A stretch of DNA of 20,015 bases from Nitrospiraceae bacterium UBA6905 (GTDB lineage Bacteria; Nitrospirota; Thermodesulfovibrionia; Thermodesulfovibrionales; UBA6898), in the NCBI GenBank assembly GCA_002451165.1, contig DKBH01000059.1, positions 1 through 20,015 of the forward strand, written 5' to 3'. Below, in pieces: positions 12,646-20,015 of this stretch; positions within the stretch are counted from its first letter, which is position 1, and the number at the start of each line of letters is the position of its first letter. The notes beneath the pieces were generated by a model, which saw nothing but the letters and a program-made list of their open reading frames with translations, ran no database searches and had not been told where the DNA came from. The position numbers and the translations under genes were made by a program.

Positions 12646-15219
12646 ATGCCCGCCCTAAGCGACATACCGGCCCTCGCGGGACTGAGCGAGGCTGCAGCTG
12701 CCCAGCGGCTGCGTGAGGAAGGCTATAACGAGCTGCCTGCCGGACGAAAGCGATCGGTTTTTTCCATCGCCCTCGAGATTGTCCGTGAGCCCATGTTCCT
12801 TCTTCTAGTTGCCTGCGGTTTGATCTACCTGATCCTGGGAGACATCAGGGAAGCGCTGATGCTGCTCAGTTTTGTGATCGTAGTCATGACCATCACCTTA
12901 TATCAGGAACAGCGGTCGGAACGCGCGCTCGAAGCTCTCCGCGACCTCTCGAGCCCACGGGCACTCGTCGTCAGGGACGGAAGACAGCGGAGAATACCGG
13001 GCCGCGAGGTCGTGCGCGATGATCTCCTTGTCCTCGCAGAAGGCGACCGCGTACCTGCTGATGCAGCCCTGATCTCATGCATAAACCTCTCGGTTGATGA
13101 GTCGATTCTCACCGGCGAGTCCCTGCCGGTGCGCAAAACTGCATGCAGCGGCGATCTCACCATGCAGCGTCCCGGCGGCGACCATACACCCTTTGTCTAC
13201 TCCGGGACGCTGGTCGTTCAGGGTCAGGGCATAGCTGTTGTACGCGCGACCGGTATCCATACCGAATTCGGCAAGATCGGCAGGTCACTGCAGTCGCTGG
13301 AACAGGAAGAGACACTCCTGCAGCGAGAGACCAGACGGCTCGTGCAAAGGATTGCTTTGGCAGGCCTCTTCATCTGCGTGCTGGTCATTACCATCTACGG
13401 TCTTTCGCGGGGAAATTGGCTGAACGGCTTTCTTGCCGGCATCACCCTTGCAATGGCAACGCTGCCCGAGGAGTTTCCCGTAGTGCTCACGATATTCCTT
13501 GCTATCGGAGCATGGCGGATAGCAAAAAAACAGGTCCTGACCCGGCGGGTTCCAGCTATAGAAACCCTGGGGGCCTGCACCGTGCTCTGTGTCGACAAAA
13601 CAGGTACACTCACCCTGAATGCCATGTCCGTGCAGAAAATCTTCTCTGGTCAGAACTTCTATGACCTCAGTGGTATACACGCCAGTTCTCCGGAACATGC
13701 GAGGAAGTCCTTTCCGGAAGATTTCCATGAGCTTATCGAATTCGGCATCCTTGCAAGCAAGAAAGACCCCTTCGATCCGATGGAAAAGGCTCTGAAAGAG
13801 CTCGGGGCGCATATCCTCTCCAATACTGAGCACCTGCACGATGACTGGGGGCTGGTACAGGAATACCCCTTATCGGAGCAACTGCTCGCCCTTTCGCATG
13901 TTTGGAAATCTCCCGATGGCAGTAACTTTGTCATCGCCTGCAAAGGCGCTCCCGAGGCCATAGCAGACCTCTGCCATTTCAGTGACGAAGAGAACCGCGA
14001 ACTTTCCGGAAAGATCAATATTCTTGCTGAGGAAGGGTTGCGGGTCATCGGTGTGGCAAAGGCCCAATTCTCCGCTGCTTCACTACCAGGGGAGCAGCAT
14101 GAATTCCCGTTCCGGTTTCTCGGCCTTATCGGTCTTGCAGACCCCGTGAGACCGGGCATACAGCGTGCTATACGGGAATGCTACGATGCCGGCGTGCGCG
14201 TCGTGATGATCACCGGCGATTATGCGGGGACTGCCCGGAACATAGCAGCGCAGATAGGACTTGCTTCCCGCGACAAGGTCATGACCGGCCAGGAACTTGA
14301 TGCCTTGGATGATGGAGAACTCAAGACGCGCATTCAGGATGTGCATATCTTCGCTCGGGTTGTTCCGGAGCAGAAGCTGCGCATTGTGAATGCCCTGAAA
14401 CTTGCCGGCGAGGTTGTGGCAATGACCGGTGACGGCGTGAACGACGCTCCGGCGCTCAAGGCGGCCCACATTGGTATCGCTATGGGCGGACGGGGCACGG
14501 ACGTCGCCCGGGAGGCATCTTCCCTGGTGCTGCTTGACGACGACTTCACGTCCATCGTCGGCGCCATACGGATGGGCAGAAGGATATTCGACAACATACG
14601 CAAGGCAATGTCCTACATCTTCGCAGTCCATGTGCCGATCATCGGACTGTCGCTCCTTCCGATACTTTTCGGCTGGCCGCTGATACTTCTTCCCATGCAT
14701 ATCGTCTTCCTCGAGCTGATCATTGACCCTGCCTGCTCTATCGTCTTTGAGGCTGAGAAGGAAGAGAAGAACATCATGCAGCGGAAACCGCGAAATCCGA
14801 AGGAAGCGCTCTTCAGCATGAAAACCATCGGCCTGAGCATATTGCAGGGTCTCAGCGTGCTCGTCATTGTCCTTGCAGTATTCGCAATCTCGATGAAGCG
14901 CGGACAAGGAGAGCTCGATGCGCGGGCGCTGACCGTGACAACGCTCATCATCGCCAACCTCGGCCTCATCTTTGTCAATCGTTCATGGACACGAACGTTC
15001 TTCTCAACGCTTTCGGAGCCGAACCCGGCACTCTGGTGGGTGGCTGCCGGTACAGCAGCAGGCCTGGGCTGCATCCTCTATGTGCCCTTCCTCAGAACCT
15101 TGTTTCATTTCGCAGTTCTTCACCCCCTGGACATCGTTATCTGCCTGGCGGCCGGGTTCCTGAGCATCCTCTGGTTCGAGATGATGAAGATATTCAACAA
15201 CAGGAACCGGTGGACCTAG
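12646..15219 (+). CDS. P2-type cation-transporting ATPase
   Basis: 857-aa inner-membrane pump. In order: a short cation-ATPase N-terminal domain (1-40), M1-M2 (about 45-85), actuator domain with T156-G-E-S159, M3-M4 (about 235-290) with the PEEFPVV motif, phosphorylation site D317 in DKTGTLT, a nucleotide-binding domain with KGAPE (about 430), the hinge TGDGVNDAP (D596, D600), and M5-M10 (about 655-850). No N-terminal CxxC metal domain or CPC motif is present, so it is not a Cu/Zn/Cd pump. The M6 segment reads LELIIDPACSIVFEAE, where SERCA/PMCA pumps have N-x-x-T/M-D, so the ion (Ca2+, Mn2+ or another cation) is uncertain. ATG 12646 lies just after an extended -10 promoter without a Shine-Dalgarno. 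The divergent Cys-repeat protein might be a metal-responsive partner, but this is inference. Confidence 0.93.
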   Translation: MPALSDIPALAGLSEAAAAQRLREEGYNELPAGRKRSVFSIALEIVREPMFLLLVACGLIYLILGDIREALMLLSFVIVVMTITLYQEQRSERALEALRDLSSPRALVVRDGRQRRIPGREVVRDDLLVLAEGDRVPADAALISCINLSVDESILTGESLPVRKTACSGDLTMQRPGGDHTPFVYSGTLVVQGQGIAVVRATGIHTEFGKIGRSLQSLEQEETLLQRETRRLVQRIALAGLFICVLVITIYGLSRGNWLNGFLAGITLAMATLPEEFPVVLTIFLAIGAWRIAKKQVLTRRVPAIETLGACTVLCVDKTGTLTLNAMSVQKIFSGQNFYDLSGIHASSPEHARKSFPEDFHELIEFGILASKKDPFDPMEKALKELGAHILSNTEHLHDDWGLVQEYPLSEQLLALSHVWKSPDGSNFVIACKGAPEAIADLCHFSDEENRELSGKINILAEEGLRVIGVAKAQFSAASLPGEQHEFPFRFLGLIGLADPVRPGIQRAIRECYDAGVRVVMITGDYAGTARNIAAQIGLASRDKVMTGQELDALDDGELKTRIQDVHIFARVVPEQKLRIVNALKLAGEVVAMTGDGVNDAPALKAAHIGIAMGGRGTDVAREASSLVLLDDDFTSIVGAIRMGRRIFDNIRKAMSYIFAVHVPIIGLSLLPILFGWPLILLPMHIVFLELIIDPACSIVFEAEKEEKNIMQRKPRNPKEALFSMKTIGLSILQGLSVLVIVLAVFAISMKRGQGELDARALTVTTLIIANLGLIFVNRSWTRTFFSTLSEPNPALWWVAAGTAAGLGCILYVPFLRTLFHFAVLHPLDIVICLAAGFLSILWFEMMKIFNNRNRWT

Positions 15220-15454
15220 CCCCCGCGGGAAATAATCTGTGCCTTAGGTCCGGGATGAAATGGTCGTATTCTCATGCCTTGCCCGTTCGATAGTGATACA
15301 TATGAAAATATCGGCAGGTCTGGTTCATGTCGTTGCGTCCTTCGATTTGCCGTCTGCCTCGTAGATTGCTATAAAAACGTTTTTGCTTCAAGGAGCGTAA
15401 TCATTTCAAAAGAGTAATCTTTGCCTTTTTCTGGTAAGACATTCGCCTTTCATC
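15220..15454. other. Intergenic region after the ATPase gene
   Basis: No convincing gene on either strand. A short GC palindrome (CCCGCGGG, 15222-15229) directly follows the stop but lacks a T-run, so the ATPase terminator is not identified. Confidence 0.3.
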
Positions 15455-15544
15455 TCCACTGGTGACTGCGTATTTTAAGGAGGCCAAAGCTCCTCACTTA
15501 CGCATGGTAAGCCCCCAATAGCTTCATCCCCTGAAACTGGTGGA
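15455..15544. other. Possible structured RNA or element remnant upstream of the oxidoreductase operon
   Basis: A two-part hairpin has a 6-bp outer stem (TGCGTA 15467-15472 with TACGCA 15499-15504) and a 5-bp inner stem (AGGAG 15478-15482 with CTCCT 15490-15494) with a 7-nt loop. An outer TCCAC/GTGGA pair (15455-15459 with 15540-15544) could enclose it. I could not match it to a known riboswitch. It lies upstream of the predicted promoter, so it would not be in that operon's leader unless another promoter exists. Confidence 0.3.
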
Positions 15545-15599
15545 CAGAACACCTGCGAACAAGCACGGAGCAACATTAACCCTGAAGTAACCGGGGCGC

Positions 15600-15628
15600 T
15601 TGAGAGACTCTCTATCCTATGATATATT
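15600..15628 (+). promoter_or_regulatory. Sigma70 promoter of the molybdenum oxidoreductase operon
   Basis: TTGAGA (15600-15605), a 17-bp spacer and TATATT (15623-15628). Transcription near 15635 gives a leader of about 100 nt. The spacing is ideal and both boxes are one or two bases from consensus. Confidence 0.72.
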
Positions 15629-15637
15629 GTGTTTATT

Positions 15638-15730
15638 CCCGGCGACGGGCAACAAAAAATCTTTTTTTCTCGAACATTGTCGCTGCGATGGTCATGACAG
15701 AAACTGCTAAGAATTTTGGCAGAGAGGAGG
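15638..15730 (+). promoter_or_regulatory. Leader with two hairpins and strong ribosome site
   Basis: A CCCG/CGGG stem capped by a GCGA (GNRA) tetraloop lies at 15638-15649. A second hairpin (CTGCTAA 15704-15710 with TTGGCAG 15716-15722, 5-nt loop) ends one base before GAGGAGG (15724-15730), the Shine-Dalgarno of the first gene. The second could modulate translation by hindering ribosome access. Confidence 0.4.
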
Positions 15731-15734
15731 ATGT

Positions 15735-16370
15735 ATGAGTAGCGACCATGATAGTCATCGGTGCACCTGTGGAAAAGGACTGTCCCGTCGCCAGTTCCTG
15801 ACGTCTGCAGGGGTTGGGGCTTTGGTTGTTGCCGCAGCCGGCCATCTTGAAAAGGAACACGAAGCTTCAGCAGCCGTCATGAGGTCAGGAGAAGGCGACA
15901 AGATAACGCTCCATATCAACGGCAAACAATATCAGATGCTCGTAGAGCCGCGATGGTCGCTCCTCCATGTGCTGAGGGCAGAGCTGGGTCTCACCGGTAC
16001 CAAGGAGGGCTGCGGTCGCGGTGAGTGCGGGGCGTGTACGGTTTTGATGGAGGGCATACCCCGGTACGCGTGTATGACTCTGGCAGTCGAAGCCGAAGGA
16101 ATGGAGATCACCACGCTGGAGGGATTAATGAACGGCGAAGAACTCGGGCCGGTTCAAAAGGCGTTTGTTGAGCATGATGCCTTGCAGTGCGGGTACTGCA
16201 CGCCCGGACAGATCATGGCAGTGGAGGGCCTCCTGAGGAAAAAGACCCATCCAACCATGGAAGACATCCGGCAAGGGGTAAGCGGCAATCTCTGCCGATG
16301 CGGAACCTATAACCACATCTTCGATGCAGCGCAGCGCGCGGCTGAACTGAAGCGTGGAGGTGCACAGTGA
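15735..16370 (+). CDS. Tat-exported 2x[2Fe-2S] subunit of a xanthine/aldehyde oxidoreductase
   Basis: Electron-transfer subunit of a three-part molybdenum hydroxylase, resembling PaoA of E. coli periplasmic aldehyde oxidase. The twin-arginine signal SRRQFL (17-22) is followed by a hydrophobic core and a likely cut after EASA (about residue 47). The ferredoxin-like domain carries C93, C98, C101 and C113 (GCGRGECGACTV), and the helical domain carries C152, C155, C187 and C189 (QCGYCTPGQ, GNLCRCGTY). All eight cluster ligands are present. Two unusual cysteines (C10, C12) precede the Tat motif. ATG 15735 follows GAGGAGG. The stop overlaps the next gene by GTGA. The Tat signal implies the assembled complex is carried to the periplasm, with partners lacking signals travelling with it. 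Confidence 0.95.
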   Translation: MSSDHDSHRCTCGKGLSRRQFLTSAGVGALVVAAAGHLEKEHEASAAVMRSGEGDKITLHINGKQYQMLVEPRWSLLHVLRAELGLTGTKEGCGRGECGACTVLMEGIPRYACMTLAVEAEGMEITTLEGLMNGEELGPVQKAFVEHDALQCGYCTPGQIMAVEGLLRKKTHPTMEDIRQGVSGNLCRCGTYNHIFDAAQRAAELKRGGAQ

Positions 16371-18697
16371 ATGCCCCTGACGGAAATATTTATTACCTCC
16401 GCGGGATCCCTGTGCCGGAGACGCCGCCGCCCGGTAAGGACCCTGCTCCCTGGAAAAAGACTGAGATTGTAGGCCAGCGTCTTCCCCGGGTGGACGCCTA
16501 TGAGCGTGTCAGCGGAGTGGCGCTTTATCCTTCCGATATCCACCTTCCTCGGATGCTGTATGCTGCAGTCCTCCGCTGCCCTCATCCGCACGCTGTCGTC
16601 AAGGGGGTCGACACGGCGCGCGCTGAAGTGATGCCGGGCGTGTGCGCCGTCATCACCGGGAAATCATCCGAGAGTGATTTCACATGGTCTTTTTCAAAGG
16701 AGATTAAGGCAAAGATATTCGACCCCACTTGCAGGTTTGAAGGGGAAGAGATTGCGGCTGTAGCTGCTGAAACGGCATATCAGGCATGGGATGCCGTCAG
16801 AGCTATCACGGTGGAGTATCACGTCCTCCCCTTTATCGCTGACGAGTCGAAGTCTCTCGATGTATCGTCTCCTCAAATCCATAGCGGAGGAAACACGGTA
16901 AAAACAGATCGGTACTCTAGGGGAGACGTGACGAGAGGCTTTGCCGAGGCCGACGTTGTTATAGATGAGACCTACCGGACCGAATGCGAACTGCATACGC
17001 CGCTCGAGCTTCACGGATGTGTGGCGAGCTGGAACGGCGACCAACTCACCATATGGGAATCAACACAGGGCGTATACTCCTTGCAATCCCGCATTGCTGA
17101 GATACTCGGCATACCCCTCTCCAAGGTTCGCGTCATAGGGCATTACATGGGCGGAGGTTTTGGCAGCAAGCTCCAACCCGGAAAATATACGATCATAGCT
17201 GCGGCCCTCGCAAAAAAGACCGGACGGCCCGTACGGCTCTTTCTCACCAGGGAAGAGACATTTCTTGCTGCAGGCAACCGGCCTCCTGCAACAATGCGGC
17301 TCAAGGCAGGAGCTAAGAAGGATGGCACGATCACCGCGCTCGAATTCTCTTGCACCGCAACCGGCGGGGCCTATCCAGCAGGCGGTACGAGTCTCATGGA
17401 CTGGCTGGTCAAGGACCTGTATCTCTGCCCCCATGTGAAGACAGAAATGCGGGACGTCTATATAAATGCAGGCCCAGCTCGACCGTTCCGCGCTCCCGGC
17501 CATCCCCAAGGTGCATGGGCTCTCGAGCAGATGATGGACGCCCTTGCCGAAAAAATCGGGATGGACCCGGTCGATTTCAGATTGCAAAACATCCCCTACC
17601 ACAGCCAAGGACGCGACGGAAATCCTCCTTACACGTCGACAGGTCTGAAGGAATGTCTCATCGAGGGAGCAAAGGCTTTCGGATGGGAGGAAGCGAAAAA
17701 GCGGAGCCGCGAGTCCAAAAAAGGCGGTTACATCAGAAGAGGAGTCGGCGTGGCAAGCGGCCTCTGGTTTGCGGGGGGAGGGAATCCGCCTTCCACGGTC
17801 GTGGTGAAGCTCTTTGCAGACGGAAGCGTAAACCTGAACATGGGGGCGAGTGATATTGGTACGGGGACAAAGACGATCATGACAATGATTGTGGCCGAGG
17901 AGTTGGGTGTGAGACCCGGAGCCGTCCAGATAGAACATGCTGATACAGGCACAACCCAGTATGCAACCCCCAGCGGAGGGAGCAAAACAGTACCTACGGA
18001 TGGTCCGGCTGTCCGTGCTGCCACGCTCAGTGTGAAGCAGCAGCTTCTCTCGTTTGCAGCGGCTGACCTGAAGACAGATAATGCGTCCCTGACGCTTTTA
18101 GGCGACGAGGTCATCTCCGCAAAGAATCCTTTGGTAAAAATGAAGATTCGTGACGTTACCGGTTTGAAAAAAAGGGGTGTTATCGTCGGGGTAGGCTACC
18201 GTGGCCCCAATCCGGAAGGGAAAGTGGTTAATCCCTTTGCTGCCCAGTTTTGTGAAGTCGAAGTAAACACGAGAACTGGCGAAGTGAGAATCACAAGGTT
18301 CCTCGGCTGCCATGACAGCGGCAGGGTGATGAACCGTCTCACCTATGATAATCAGGTATTCGGCGGGATTATCATGGGAATCGGCTTCGCTCTGTCCGAG
18401 GCGCGTGTCCTCGATCGGAATCAGACAGGGAAGATGCTGAACAGGAACTGGCATGACTATAAACTCCCGACTAGCCTTGACGTCCCCGTGGAGATGACAT
18501 CTCTTCCCATAGAGAAGCCGGACGACTTGGCGAACACCATCGGGGCAAAGGGTCTCGGAGAGCCGGTAACGATTCCGACAGCAGCGGCTGTTGCCAACGC
18601 AGTCTACCATGCTGTTGGTATCAGAATGACGGGAACGCCGATCACGCCGCAACGGCTGTGTCCTGCCGTTGAAAAGGGTGGAAAGGAGTCGTCGTAA
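16367..18697 (+). CDS. Molybdopterin-binding catalytic subunit of xanthine/aldehyde oxidoreductase
   Basis: Large subunit (776 aa) that hydroxylates an aldehyde or N-heterocycle at a Mo-cytosine-dinucleotide or Mo-pterin centre. It begins with the usual small alpha/beta domain (VGQRLPRVDAYERVSGVALYPSDI, about 35-150) and then the cofactor domains. Visible signatures include GGGFGSKLQ (Mo-binding loop), RAPGHPQGAWALEQ, GASDIGTGTKT, TPSGGSKT and the catalytic base E732 in GAKGLGEPV. There is no signal peptide, consistent with co-export by the Tat signal on the FeS subunit. The start is GTG 16367 (GTGA overlap). The substrate cannot be told from sequence. The final TAA overlaps the next ATG (TAATG). 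Confidence 0.95.
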   Translation: MNAPDGNIYYLRGIPVPETPPPGKDPAPWKKTEIVGQRLPRVDAYERVSGVALYPSDIHLPRMLYAAVLRCPHPHAVVKGVDTARAEVMPGVCAVITGKSSESDFTWSFSKEIKAKIFDPTCRFEGEEIAAVAAETAYQAWDAVRAITVEYHVLPFIADESKSLDVSSPQIHSGGNTVKTDRYSRGDVTRGFAEADVVIDETYRTECELHTPLELHGCVASWNGDQLTIWESTQGVYSLQSRIAEILGIPLSKVRVIGHYMGGGFGSKLQPGKYTIIAAALAKKTGRPVRLFLTREETFLAAGNRPPATMRLKAGAKKDGTITALEFSCTATGGAYPAGGTSLMDWLVKDLYLCPHVKTEMRDVYINAGPARPFRAPGHPQGAWALEQMMDALAEKIGMDPVDFRLQNIPYHSQGRDGNPPYTSTGLKECLIEGAKAFGWEEAKKRSRESKKGGYIRRGVGVASGLWFAGGGNPPSTVVVKLFADGSVNLNMGASDIGTGTKTIMTMIVAEELGVRPGAVQIEHADTGTTQYATPSGGSKTVPTDGPAVRAATLSVKQQLLSFAAADLKTDNASLTLLGDEVISAKNPLVKMKIRDVTGLKKRGVIVGVGYRGPNPEGKVVNPFAAQFCEVEVNTRTGEVRITRFLGCHDSGRVMNRLTYDNQVFGGIIMGIGFALSEARVLDRNQTGKMLNRNWHDYKLPTSLDVPVEMTSLPIEKPDDLANTIGAKGLGEPVTIPTAAAVANAVYHAVGIRMTGTPITPQRLCPAVEKGGKESS

Positions 18698-19680
18698 TGA
18701 CAGCCGGATTTTCCTACCTGCGGGCAAGATCTATCAATGAGGCGATATCCGGCCTTTTGAAAAGCAACGCAAGAATCCTTGCCGGGGGAACCGACCTCCT
18801 TGGATGTCTGCGCGACCATGTCTTTACCACCGACATGGTCGTGAGTATCAGTGGACTCAAGGAACTGAGAGGTATCAGGGAGACGGCCGGAGGCGGCTTA
18901 ACGATCGGCGCGCTGACCACCATCACCGAGATCAGTGAGAGCCGAGCCATCAGAGAGCGCTATCCGGCTCTTGTTCAAGCAGCCGCGAACGTGGCAAGCC
19001 CCCAGCTGAGAAACCAGGGGACAATCGGGGGGAACCTATGCCAGAAGCCGAGATGCTGGTATTATCGCGGCGAGTTCCATTGCATACGCAAAGGAGGAGA
19101 TCGGTGCTATGCCTTTTCAGGTGAGAACCAGTACCACTGTATCTTCGGTGGCGACGGCTGTTATGTCGTTCATCCTTCTGACACCGCACCTACACTGGTT
19201 GCCTACGGGGCAACAGCCCATATAGGAGGTCCCGCTGGTATGAGGACTGTTCCTCTTGAGCATTTCTTCATTCCCCCTGCGAAAGACGTGACGAAGGAGA
19301 CGGTCCTTGAAGCAGGTGAGATAGTAACCGAGATCTTCCTTCCGCCCCCGCCAGCTGGGTTGAAAAGCTCCTACCGAAAAGTGCGCGCCCGGCAGTCATG
19401 GGACTTTGCTCTCGCTGGGGTCGCCCTTGCGCTCCAAATGACCGAGAATACTGTCACGGATGCGCGAATAGTCCTAAGTGGCGCAGCGCCTGTTCCCTGG
19501 CGCTCGATTGACGCTGAACAGGCACTTGTGGGAAGCGTTCTCGATGCCGATGCAGTTGATCGCGCAGCTTCCTTGTCGATCATCGGGGCAAGGCCACTGA
19601 AACATAATGCCTACAAAATACCGCTCTTCAGGGGAATGATCGAAGAGGAACTTTTGAACATATCTCAGGTGCAGCTTTAA
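18697..19680 (+). CDS. FAD-binding subunit with Cys-rich [4Fe-4S] insertion
   Basis: 327-aa member of the CoxM/XdhB FAD family that passes electrons from the FeS clusters to the external acceptor. FAD signatures are ILAGGTDLLG (about 27-36) and NQGTIGGNL (about 107-115). Unlike ordinary xanthine dehydrogenase, it has an insertion with C115, C120, C129, C137, C148 and C155 (QKPRCWYYR...HPSD). Similar insertions bind an extra [4Fe-4S] cluster in PaoB and in 4-hydroxybenzoyl-CoA reductase beta subunit. A C-terminal CO-dehydrogenase-flavoprotein domain (about 220-320) follows. ATG 18697 has AAAGGAG (18682-18688) 8 nt upstream. The gene order FeS-Mo-FAD differs from paoABC (FeS-FAD-Mo). No XdhC/PaoD insertion chaperone lies within the window. 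Confidence 0.94.
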   Translation: MTAGFSYLRARSINEAISGLLKSNARILAGGTDLLGCLRDHVFTTDMVVSISGLKELRGIRETAGGGLTIGALTTITEISESRAIRERYPALVQAAANVASPQLRNQGTIGGNLCQKPRCWYYRGEFHCIRKGGDRCYAFSGENQYHCIFGGDGCYVVHPSDTAPTLVAYGATAHIGGPAGMRTVPLEHFFIPPAKDVTKETVLEAGEIVTEIFLPPPPAGLKSSYRKVRARQSWDFALAGVALALQMTENTVTDARIVLSGAAPVPWRSIDAEQALVGSVLDADAVDRAASLSIIGARPLKHNAYKIPLFRGMIEEELLNISQVQL

Positions 19681-20015
19681 GCCGTAACCTTACCATCAGA
19701 GAAAAAACGAACTATACCAGTCAATTATTTTACGGCTGAGATTGCTTCAGCATGAGCAATGTTCGACTGCAGGGAAAAGAAGATAACGATAAAGAAAGGG
19801 GTCTAGAGCACGTCCAAAACATGTCCCTGCTGCAGTTCGTCTCAATGCACATCTATTGCCTCGGAAAAGACGTGAATCTTTATTGCGCACTATAATTTGG
19901 ACTCTTTATCACCGAGTCGCGGCTGCAGAGTTTCATCTTCGGGAAGGACATCTCGGTGCATGTTTCAGGGTGAATCCAATGTTCCTATTCCGGAAAAATG
20001 GACTTCTCTAAGAGC
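19681..20015. other. Unassigned region after the oxidoreductase operon
   Basis: I find no convincing gene; candidate peptides are 10-25 residues. An 8-bp inverted repeat AGCCGTAA (19680-19687) / TTACGGCT (19730-19737) starts at the stop codon of the FAD-subunit gene. An imperfect inverted repeat around CTGCAGGGA and TCCCTGCTGCAG flanks about 19770-19855. A TATAAT at 19891-19896 has no matching -35. No T-run terminator is visible. Confidence 0.35.

Noticed and set aside
14083..14907. 274-aa open frame antisense to the P-type ATPase
   Set aside because: Shadow frame covering the conserved hinge and membrane segments of the ATPase; composition is His/Asp/Arg-biased as expected from the complement.
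17060..17938. 292-aa open frame antisense to the molybdopterin subunit
   Set aside because: Shadow frame; the plus strand carries intact molybdenum-hydroxylase motifs over the same bases.
1..20015. CRISPR array, IS element, prophage, toxin-antitoxin or rRNA
   Set aside because: No regularly spaced repeats, transposase or integrase motifs, or rRNA signatures were found. The 3' tRNA end is a possible integration site, but no integrase or duplicated tRNA tail was seen next to it.

Overview
The window is bacterial chromosomal DNA of moderate to slightly high GC with no phage, IS or CRISPR signature. The gene set suggests an anaerobic or microaerophilic Gram-negative bacterium, most like Nitrospirota or Desulfobacterota/Geobacter-type 'deltaproteobacteria'. 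It has an oxygen-independent B12-dependent ribonucleotide reductase, an A-type flavodiiron protein, an exported molybdenum hydroxylase, an Slt-type lytic transglycosylase with ZapA/ZapB, and several small Cys-rich proteins. The lineage is inferred from protein style only.

Layout. 1-54 is the 3' part of tRNA-Cys(GCA). It converges on a 612-aa uncharacterised protein (59-1897, minus). Divergent from that gene is a plus-strand wall/division group: slt-like transglycosylase (1988-3958), zapB-like coiled coil (GTG start 4101) and zapA (4327-4593). A 344-bp gap then carries a good sigma70 promoter overlapped by two NrdR-box-like operators exactly 31 bp apart, followed by class II nrdJ (4938-7175) and a small hypothetical (7186-7635). 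Next are two coupled small membrane proteins (7892-8329 and 8326-8727); the second ends in a CxxC...CxxC module usually seen at the end of sensory proteins. fprA (8836-10068) is coupled by ATGA to a rhomboid-like pseudoprotease with a zinc-ribbon tail (10065-10883).

10884-12640 is looser accessory DNA. It holds a doubtful small ORF, a TTG-started 'cysteine-rich small domain' protein, a secreted 101-aa protein with its own promoter and terminator, a pseudoknot-like inverted-repeat block, and a minus-strand 125-aa protein made of two gapless copies of a 40-residue Cys motif. Divergent from the last is a P2-type cation ATPase (12646-15219) with an extended -10 promoter almost on top of its ATG. 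After a 515-bp gap with hairpins and a strong promoter comes a three-gene operon for a periplasmic aldehyde/xanthine-type oxidoreductase: a Tat-exported 2Fe-2S subunit, a molybdopterin subunit, and an FAD subunit with a Cys-rich insertion expected to hold a [4Fe-4S] cluster. The last 335 bp have no convincing gene.

Most ORF starts were re-chosen here from Shine-Dalgarno sites, overlaps and family N-termini. The items most worth a second look are the NrdR operator pair, the duplicated Cys protein beside the ATPase, the two-gene membrane/Cys4 cassette, the FprA-pseudorhomboid coupling, and near-leaderless starts at two genes.
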